A stretch of 11,414 nucleotides of DNA. Source: Lachnospiraceae bacterium (GTDB lineage: Bacteria; Bacillota; Clostridia; Lachnospirales; Lachnospiraceae). The DNA lies in the NCBI GenBank assembly GCA_900770325.1, contig CAAGKE010000232.1:1-11414 (forward strand), given 5' to 3'. Below are positions 6,573 to 11,414 of this stretch, piece after piece. A model generated the notes under the pieces. That model searched no databases and was not told the origin of the DNA. It saw only the letters and a program-made list of their open reading frames with translations. The position numbers were made by a program, and so were the translations under genes. Each line of letters opens with the position of its first letter. The stretch's first letter is position 1.

Positions 6573-6650
6573 CTTCCATGAACTAACCGCCAACTTCAAC
6601 TAACGACGCTCAGAAAAGGCTTCGCGCCGAGTTTCCGCAGGCGGTGGATT
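6573..6650. other. Structured stretch downstream of the HelD gene
   Basis: No gene is seen. ACCGCC (6586-6591) pairs with GGCGGT (6640-6645), and an inner minus-strand hairpin GGC-GCGAA-GCC is followed by TTTTCT. This could act as a weak terminator for the HelD gene, whose stop codon is at 6651. The direct repeat AACTAAC also occurs twice here. Confidence 0.35.
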
Positions 6651-8756
6651 TCATGTTACCTTCCTTTCTGCGTACTCATACACATATAATTCATGCAGTG
6701 CCCGTGTGGCACTGATATAACGAAACTGCCGGAAAAACGGATTGTTTTTCTCACCGCCCATAATAAATACCTGATCAAACTCCAGTCCCTTGGCCTGATA
6801 ATACGTGGTCACGGTCAGGCCTCTGCGAAATTCCGTACTGTCCCGGTCAATATAAAACAGCCCCTCCGCTGTCTCGCCTCCCTTTGCCGTTTTTGCTGTC
6901 TCTGATGCCTTCGCCTGTTCCTCCAAAGCAGAGATCTGTCCGATTTTTCTGCCAAGGTATGCATAGCACTGTATTGCTTCCTGTTCTGTCATGGTCAGAA
7001 CTGCTGCTGTCTCAAACCCGTCTTCTCCCAGCTTTGTCTCCTTAAGTACATCGTCCAGGGCAGACTCAAGAGAAGCAAAGGTGCGTTCTGTTACTGCCTT
7101 TCCGTGCCTCTGCAGATAGGTAATGCCCCTTACCGGATGGATTCTGTCCGCATATTCCGCGATTTCTACTGTATTCCGGTAGCTTTTGTTCAGTTCTACC
7201 CGGCGTACCTGACGGCCAAAGATCTTCGGAAGAAAACGTGTCACATCCCGCTGTTTTTCATCCACTGTCTGGGCACGGTCTCCCAGAATCGTCATACTGC
7301 AGGAAAACAGCTGCTCCAGCAATCTGTACTGGAGATACGTATAATCCTGCATTTCATCTATCACCAAATGCCGCACTGCCCGGCGGTTTTGTACAGAAAT
7401 CAGCCGGTATTTCAAATAAAGCAGCGGAAACACATCCTCATATTCCAGATATCGCTGTTCTCTGGGCACTGCCGGAAGCAGAGGAAGCCCCTGCTCCTCC
7501 AGCAGCCAGTTGTAGATCTCATAGATATCCGAAGTCACATACATTCCGGCAAACTGCTGCTGAAGCATCAGCCGCTCCTCATCTGGCAATGTCCGGTTAT
7601 GCAAAGTTTCATATTCATCGATATAATAATCCATCACCGCATCCATGCGGGACAAAACCGGAATCTCCGGAAACTTGTCATAAAACAGAGTCATCAATTC
7701 TCCTGCTTTTTTGGAAAATCCCCGATACTCCATATCCCGAAAATCCACCAGGCGGTCTTCCAGTTCCACCAGAAATCCTTCCACCGCACGCACATACTGT
7801 TCTGACTGCTTCCACTGCCAGGAAGCGGTATTTCCCTGTCTCATCTGTCTTTCAATGTGATGATACCGGTCTTCACAATCGCTTACCACATCCTGAAGCT
7901 CCCGGTAAGCAAAAAGATCAAAGCTCATCTCCCGGATATTTTCTTCTCCAAGCTCCGGAAGGATATGGGAAATATAGTCTGAAAATACACTGTTGGGCGA
8001 CAGAATCAGTACATTGGAGGAATTCAGATTTTTCCGGTCATGATACAGCAAATACGCGATTCGATGCAGAGCAATAGATGTTTTTCCGCTGCCGGCAGCT
8101 CCCTGGATCACCAGGATTTTATCCTTTGTATTCCGAATCACCGCATTCTGTTCCTTCTGAATGGTCCGGACAATATTTTTTAACTGTACGTCGCCATTGG
8201 CTCCCAGCTCCTGTTTCAGAATATCATCATCTATTTTAACATCACTCTCAAATTCATACACCATTTTGCCCCGCCGGATCTTATACTGCCACTTTGACCG
8301 GATCTCCCCGTTCATTTCCCCGCCCGGAGCCTGATAGGAAGCAGGCCCTTTATCATAATCATAAAACAACCCGCTGACCGGTGCACGCCAGTCATAGATC
8401 AGGGGAACGCTCCCGGCTTTTTTTGCAAAGTTGCCGATCCCGATATAGAATATCTCCGGTTCCTCATCTCCATCATAAATAAATTCTACGCTGCCAAAAA
8501 AAGGCGAATCCTGCATACGCTGCAGGCGGCACAGAAGCTTCATACTGTCCTGCTTTGCATTCACCTGAGTAAGCAATGCCTGCCGGTTATCAAAATTTTC
8601 ATATCCATACTGATCCATTTCCGTATAATTATCCCAGTAATACTCATGCATTCCTTCAATGTCTTTTTGCGTATCCCGGATTTTACTCTTTACTTCTTTA
8701 ATTCTAATCTGCAGCAGTTCTGTCACCTGCTTCAGAAACTCTGATCCTCTGCTCAT
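6651..8756 (-). CDS. helD: HelD-like UvrD/Rep-family ATPase (RNA polymerase recycling)
   Basis: Probable HelD protein, which uses ATP to free stalled RNA polymerase from nucleic acid in Firmicutes. The start at 8756 gives 701 residues. An upstream in-frame ATG (8846) is at or just before the expected transcription start, and the conserved N-terminus begins near MSRGSEFLKQ. Residues 1-80 are a charged coiled-coil arm with the family stretch HEYYWDNYTEMDQYGYENFD. Helicase motifs follow: Walker A GAAGSGKT (219-226), ILSPNSVFSDYI (251-262), Walker B VIDEMQD (465-471), ILGDRAQTV (490-498), NKSYRNTVEIAEYA (523-536), TYYQAKGLEFDQVFIMG (651-667) and SATRALHELYVYE (682-694). Residues about 612-632 are a low-complexity Ala/Glu/Lys/Thr insert. 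The ribosome binding site is weak (AGGTG). A related superfamily 1 DNA helicase role is the alternative. Confidence 0.9.
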   Translation of the reverse strand: MSRGSEFLKQVTELLQIRIKEVKSKIRDTQKDIEGMHEYYWDNYTEMDQYGYENFDNRQALLTQVNAKQDSMKLLCRLQRMQDSPFFGSVEFIYDGDEEPEIFYIGIGNFAKKAGSVPLIYDWRAPVSGLFYDYDKGPASYQAPGGEMNGEIRSKWQYKIRRGKMVYEFESDVKIDDDILKQELGANGDVQLKNIVRTIQKEQNAVIRNTKDKILVIQGAAGSGKTSIALHRIAYLLYHDRKNLNSSNVLILSPNSVFSDYISHILPELGEENIREMSFDLFAYRELQDVVSDCEDRYHHIERQMRQGNTASWQWKQSEQYVRAVEGFLVELEDRLVDFRDMEYRGFSKKAGELMTLFYDKFPEIPVLSRMDAVMDYYIDEYETLHNRTLPDEERLMLQQQFAGMYVTSDIYEIYNWLLEEQGLPLLPAVPREQRYLEYEDVFPLLYLKYRLISVQNRRAVRHLVIDEMQDYTYLQYRLLEQLFSCSMTILGDRAQTVDEKQRDVTRFLPKIFGRQVRRVELNKSYRNTVEIAEYADRIHPVRGITYLQRHGKAVTERTFASLESALDDVLKETKLGEDGFETAAVLTMTEQEAIQCYAYLGRKIGQISALEEQAKASETAKTAKGGETAEGLFYIDRDSTEFRRGLTVTTYYQAKGLEFDQVFIMGGEKNNPFFRQFRYISATRALHELYVYEYAERKVT

Positions 8757-8853
8757 GGAATTTACACCTGTCTGTTTTCTTAATTCAATCCTTTTTATTC
8801 TGTGCCCTGTCGGTGGCACCGGCGTACCTGCCTTGCAGATCGCCATATTTCCT

Positions 8854-8882
8854 ATTCTATCACTGCTGACTCTATATTACCA
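8854..8882 (-). promoter_or_regulatory. Probable extended -10 promoter of the HelD gene
   Basis: TGATAGAAT on the minus strand gives a -10 TAGAAT (8859-8854, 5 of 6) with a TGn extension. A weak -35 TGGTAA (8882-8877) lies 17 bases upstream. The start near 8847 leaves a leader of about 90 bases that holds a short hairpin, GTGCC/GGCAC (8819-8815 with 8806-8802). Confidence 0.45.
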
Positions 8883-8912
8883 GAAAAACCCGCATAATTC
8901 AGATGAACAGCA

Positions 8913-9070
8913 GCTTATTCGTTACTGATCACATGCCACTGTTCCGCGAGGCGTTTTCGCGCAGAATGCGCGGAAATCCCGAGGGCAGCAAGCGCGAAAC
9001 TACATAAAATGCAGTTTCTGTGCATTGCGAAGCGTGTTACTGTGAACATCGGGAACAGTAACGCTTATTC
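8913..9070. mobile_element. 142-bp MITE-like element with 8-bp target duplication
   Basis: The element spans 8921-9062 and begins GTTACTG and ends CAGTAAC, perfect 7-bp terminal inverted repeats. It is flanked on both sides by the same 8 bases, GCTTATTC (8913-8920 and 9063-9070), a target site duplication. A second pairing, CTGTTCC (8939-8945) with GGAACAG (9052-9058), strengthens the ends. A subterminal hairpin GTTACTGT/ACAGTAAC occupies 9036-9062. The inside is GC-rich with further inverted repeats (AATGCA/TGCATT at 9008-9013 and 9021-9026; CGCG-rich hairpins at 8944-8973). It has no coding capacity. The right duplication contains the MATE stop codon. The transposase family is unknown; 8-bp duplications occur in several IS families. 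Confidence 0.8.
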
Positions 9071-10420
9071 CGTTGTCCGGGTCAGATCCCTGATCCAGTT
9101 TCCCCGGTTTACCTTAATTGCGGAAGGGATACATTTAAAGATCTGATCTGCATTCAGACAGCAGAATACCACAACAGGGGATGCTTTTGCCACAAATGCC
9201 ATAAAGAACGACAGGGGCAGTACAATTCCCCAGATACTGACCAGATCCAGCCGGACTCCAAACTGGGGGCTTCCTCCGCCCCGGATGATTCCGTTATTCA
9301 CAGGCATCTGGTAGGACATGCCCACACAGACCAGACTCTGCAGGATCAGAAATGTATTGGCCAGTGACCGGGTCTCCCCGGACAGATCATACAGCTTCAG
9401 TACCGGGATCCGCAGGAAAAAAAGCACAGTTCCAGATACAATGCCGATCATCAGAAACAGAATCTGCATGGTCTTCGCATATTCTTTTGCCATATCCTTT
9501 CTGGCTTCCCCCACTGTTTTCCCTATGATTACAGCAGCTGCCGAAGCTGCACCCACTGCCATTGACTTTAGCAGCAGATACAGTGTTGAGGAAATACTGC
9601 TGGCTGCAATAGAGCTGTCTGATAAATGTCCCAGGATCACCGTCTGCAGAGCGTTGCTTAATCCCCATAGACCCTGCATTACCAGCATAGACGATATTGC
9701 CTGTAAATAATCTCCCCGAAGCTGTCTGTTTTCACGGCACAGATCTTTCAGAGTAAAATGAAATCTGTGGCTGCGTTTTCCCGCATAGATCAGTACCATG
9801 ATACACTCTATTATTCTGGCTGTTAATGTTCCGATGGCTGCCCCCAGCATCCCCAGCTGCGGTGCACCAAATTTTCCATAGATCAATATATAATTTATAC
9901 TGCAGTTAATCGAAAAGGTCATAACTGACAGACAGAGTGAGATTCTAACCATTTCCGCACAGCGCAGTACCGCTTCCATAATCATAGTGACTGCAAAAAA
10001 CAGATAGGAAAACCGAATAATTCCAAGATAATGGACTCCTTCCCGGATGATAGCCTCATTATTCGTAAAAAGGAAAAGTACCGGAAAAGGGAACAGGCTG
10101 ACCAGAAGAAACAAAATCACACTAATCAGCAGTCCCAGCCGCAGCCCGGTCGAGGTAATCTTCTTCACTGCATCCGGTTTCTTTTTTCCCCAGTACTGAC
10201 TTCCGATGATTACGATTCCTTCACATACGGCTGTCAAAAGCTGCTGAAAGATAAACTGTATCTGATTGACCGCTGCTGCTCCCGACAGAGCATTTTCACT
10301 GTAACCGCCCAGCATGATATTGTCTGCCAGGTTCACACTGATCGCAATAATATTCTGCAACATTAAAGCAATGCTTAATGAAAAAAATGAACGATAAAAT
10401 TCCTTATCCCTTGTAAGCAT
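9065..10420 (-). CDS. MATE-family efflux transporter
   Basis: An inner-membrane transporter of the multidrug and toxic compound extrusion family, which exports drugs or metabolites in exchange for Na+ or H+. From the ATG at 10420 it has 451 residues, the typical length; the longer frame from 10477 would add 19 polar residues before the conserved FYRSFFSLSIALMLQN start and runs over the probable promoter. About twelve hydrophobic segments fall in two MatE repeats (about 16-200 and 240-430), including VNLADNIMLGGYSENALSGAA-type sequence in the first helix pair and the second-repeat stretch SSISSTLYLLLKSMAVGAASA. The ribosome binding site GAGGG is 11 bases away, rather far. The 3' end abuts the MITE-like element, and the stop codon lies in its target duplication. 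Substrate unknown. Confidence 0.92.
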   Translation of the reverse strand: MLTRDKEFYRSFFSLSIALMLQNIIAISVNLADNIMLGGYSENALSGAAAVNQIQFIFQQLLTAVCEGIVIIGSQYWGKKKPDAVKKITSTGLRLGLLISVILFLLVSLFPFPVLFLFTNNEAIIREGVHYLGIIRFSYLFFAVTMIMEAVLRCAEMVRISLCLSVMTFSINCSINYILIYGKFGAPQLGMLGAAIGTLTARIIECIMVLIYAGKRSHRFHFTLKDLCRENRQLRGDYLQAISSMLVMQGLWGLSNALQTVILGHLSDSSIAASSISSTLYLLLKSMAVGAASAAAVIIGKTVGEARKDMAKEYAKTMQILFLMIGIVSGTVLFFLRIPVLKLYDLSGETRSLANTFLILQSLVCVGMSYQMPVNNGIIRGGGSPQFGVRLDLVSIWGIVLPLSFFMAFVAKASPVVVFCCLNADQIFKCIPSAIKVNRGNWIRDLTRTTE

Positions 10421-10467
10421 ACACGATTCAACCCTCTTTTTTTCATATCCTTTCAAATAACATCCTG

Positions 10468-10476
10468 ATTTTAACA
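10468..10476 (-). promoter_or_regulatory. Possible extended -10 element of the MATE gene
   Basis: TGTTAAAAT on the minus strand gives a -10 TAAAAT (10473-10468) with a TGn extension, about 48 bases before the start codon. I see no -35 box at a proper distance. The sequence upstream is a block of hairpins. Confidence 0.35.
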
Positions 10477-10498
10477 CGAAAAATGAATAAAGCGCGCC

Positions 10499-10536
10499 TT
10501 TTCACGCTTCAACGCAGCATGGTCCTTCCTCCAACG
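10499..10536 (+). repeat. Half-copy related to the long hairpin at 10666-10730
   Basis: TTTCACGCTTCA-CG, a short variable stretch, then GGTC-TTCCT occurs both at 10500-10528 and at 10688-10716. About three quarters of the bases agree over 35 positions. The first copy lacks the matching left arm, so it looks like a decayed or partial copy of the second. It is non-coding. Confidence 0.5.
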
Positions 10537-10537
10537 T

Positions 10538-10597
10538 AAAAAAGTGTGCTTCGCACCCTCTCGCGACTTTATTAAGAGTCAAGAAGCACACTTTTTT
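10538..10597. terminator. Bidirectional terminator with a 15-bp stem
   Basis: AAAAAAGTGTGCTTC (10538-10552) and GAAGCACACTTTTTT (10583-10597) form a perfect 15-bp stem. The 30-base loop contains its own hairpin (GACTTT/GAGTC region, 10565-10580). Six T residues end the stem on both strands, so it can terminate in both directions. It lies 117 bases upstream of the MATE start and would insulate that gene from the oxidoreductase transcript. Confidence 0.8.
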
Positions 10598-10602
10598 CGC
10601 GC

Positions 10603-10643
10603 CGGATGCGTTTTGCGAAGCAAAAAAACTCATCTCGCATCCG
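10603..10643. repeat. Nested hairpin
   Basis: CGGATGCG (10603-10610) pairs with CGCATCCG (10636-10643), and inside TTTTGC-GAA-GCAAAA (10611-10625) forms a second perfect stem. No T-run follows, so a terminator role is doubtful. It belongs to the hairpin series between the MATE and oxidoreductase genes. Confidence 0.6.
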
Positions 10644-10665
10644 TGCGCATCTATGCACGCAGTGC

Positions 10666-10730
10666 TTTTTGTGTCATAGGAAAGGACTTTCACGCTTCAG
10701 CGTGACAAGGTCTTTCCTATGACACAAGAA
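10666..10730. repeat. Long inverted repeat with inner hairpin
   Basis: GTGTCATAGGAAAGGAC (10671-10687) pairs with GTCTTTCCTATGACAC (10710-10725) with one bulged base. Five more T-A or T-G pairs extend the stem outwards to 10666 and 10730. The loop holds TCACGC-TTCA-GCGTGA. No T-run stands after the stem on either strand. It may be a processed RNA structure or a dispersed palindromic repeat rather than a terminator. Confidence 0.7.
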
Positions 10731-10771
10731 AGGGACTACGCAAAATCCTTTTCGTTTTTGCTACAGTCCCT
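10731..10771 (-). terminator. Terminator of the Gfo/Idh/MocA gene
   Basis: On the minus strand, about 50 bases after the oxidoreductase stop codon, AGGGACT (10771-10765) pairs with AGTCCCT (10737-10731). An inner stem GCAAAA/TTTTGC continues it, and TTCTTGTGT follows. The T-tract is imperfect, but the position is right for the end of this transcript. Confidence 0.6.
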
Positions 10772-10820
10772 CATTCTGCTAAATTATTGAAAAATCATCC
10801 GGCAAAACAGCAGCATCTTT

Positions 10821-11414
10821 CTACACTTCTGTCCACTGGGAAGTATTTTTGCTGCTCTTTACCACGGCATGGATAAAGCGAACTCCTGCAGCCCCATCGC
10901 TGACATCGGGGAAATCCAGATCTTTTTCCGTTACTTCTTCTCCATTTATGGTTTTTAACACAGCCCCCATAAAGCCATGATAAATATTGGCAAAGGCATA
11001 AGTCAGTCCCTCCGGATGTCCGGACGGAATGTGATTCAGTTCCGCTGCCCGGCCGGTCACATAACCGGTTCCTCTGTTGTAGATCTGTACCGGCTGTCCC
11101 TTCTTCGTCACCTTCAGATAATTGGGATCTTCCTGTACCCACTCAATGGAGCCTTCTGAACCGAAGATGCGGATCACCAGCCCGTTCAAATGTCCGGCGC
11201 ATACCTGAGAACAGCTGTAAACACCGTGGGCGCCGTTCTCATACTCCACCAGAATGTTTGCATTCAGATCCAGATCCATTCCGTAGTTATCCAGAACCGC
11301 CGCCACCTTTTTCGGGTGCATTCCTGTAACATAAGCCACCGTATCCTCAATGTGCGTCCCGATATCTCCCACACAATTGGAAATACCGGACTTAGCGGGA
11401 TTGGTACGCCATAC
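10821..11414 (-). CDS. Gfo/Idh/MocA-family oxidoreductase, C-terminal part (5' end outside the window)
   Basis: An NAD(P)-dependent sugar or cyclitol dehydrogenase, predicted cytosolic. The open frame continues to the right edge, so only the last 197 residues are seen and the Rossmann domain is missing. A GTG at 11372 lies in the middle of conserved sequence and is not a real start: the preceding codons read WRTNPAKSGISNC and run into VGDIGTHIEDTV. GDIGTHIED holds the His expected in the catalytic region. The C-terminal half shows the family stretches IRIFGSEGSIEWVQEDPNYL, SGHPEGLTYAFANIY and DGAAGVRFIHAVVKSS. Full-length relatives are about 380-390 residues. The substrate cannot be inferred from the visible part. 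A terminator follows. Confidence 0.92.
   Translation of the reverse strand, partial: VWRTNPAKSGISNCVGDIGTHIEDTVAYVTGMHPKKVAAVLDNYGMDLDLNANILVEYENGAHGVYSCSQVCAGHLNGLVIRIFGSEGSIEWVQEDPNYLKVTKKGQPVQIYNRGTGYVTGRAAELNHIPSGHPEGLTYAFANIYHGFMGAVLKTINGEEVTEKDLDFPDVSDGAAGVRFIHAVVKSSKNTSQWTEV

Noticed and set aside
7104..8077. Long plus-strand frames opposite the HelD gene
   Set aside because: The helicase motifs on the minus strand are complete, and the plus-strand products are low-quality, Pro/His-rich antisense sequence.
10502..10693. 63-codon minus-strand frame
   Set aside because: It is made almost entirely of terminator and hairpin arms, so the open frame is incidental.
1..11414. CRISPR array, tRNA, rRNA, prophage or defence operon
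   Set aside because: No regularly spaced repeats, no tRNA cloverleaf or rRNA sequence, and no phage, nuclease or toxin-antitoxin genes were seen.

Overview
The window reads as chromosomal DNA of a strictly anaerobic Firmicute, most likely a gut Clostridium of the family Lachnospiraceae. The reasons are strong AAGGAGG-type ribosome binding sites, sigma-A promoters often with an extended -10 (TGn), intrinsic terminators, moderate GC content, and the gene set: a flavodiiron protein with rubredoxin, a HelD-type helicase, a flotillin, and a D-lactate dehydrogenase close to LdhA. The genus is not resolved by anything I can read. Seven main genes plus one small rubredoxin gene are present. All are on the minus strand except the D-lactate dehydrogenase gene.

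Left part (1-2443): a 51-residue rubredoxin gene (109-264), which is missing from a simple long-ORF view, lies downstream of a 614-residue four-domain flavodiiron protein (514-2358). That protein has a metallo-beta-lactamase-like di-iron domain, a flavodoxin domain, a flavin-reductase-like domain and a C-terminal rubredoxin domain. Together they form an O2 (or NO) detoxification module. The flavodiiron gene has its own clear promoter.

Centre (2444-6650): an UlaG-like metallo-hydrolase gene (minus) is divergent from ldhA (plus). ldhA converges on a flotillin gene (4557-6080, minus), and a strong hairpin lies between them. The flotillin gene has an unusual leader: a near-consensus promoter, then a structured RNA with the hallmarks of the yybP-ykoY (Mn2+) riboswitch, whose closing strand is also the first strand of an intrinsic terminator, and then very short leader ORFs. 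A 46-bp repeat (44/46 identical) occurs in two intergenic regions (3297-3342 and 6527-6572).

Right part (6651-11414): a HelD-like UvrD-family ATPase gene, a MATE transporter gene, and the 3' part of a Gfo/Idh/MocA oxidoreductase gene that runs off the right edge. Just after the MATE stop codon sits a 142-bp palindromic element with 7-bp terminal inverted repeats and a perfect 8-bp flanking direct repeat that contains the MATE stop codon. This looks like a MITE-type insertion. The 400 bp between the MATE and oxidoreductase genes hold no gene but a dense series of hairpins, including terminators.

The genes do not form one pathway. The common theme is survival and redox balance of an anaerobe: oxygen removal, fermentation to D-lactate, membrane organisation, recycling of stalled RNA polymerase, and export. 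The most interesting items are the riboswitch-controlled flotillin, the MITE at the MATE stop codon and the 46-bp repeat.
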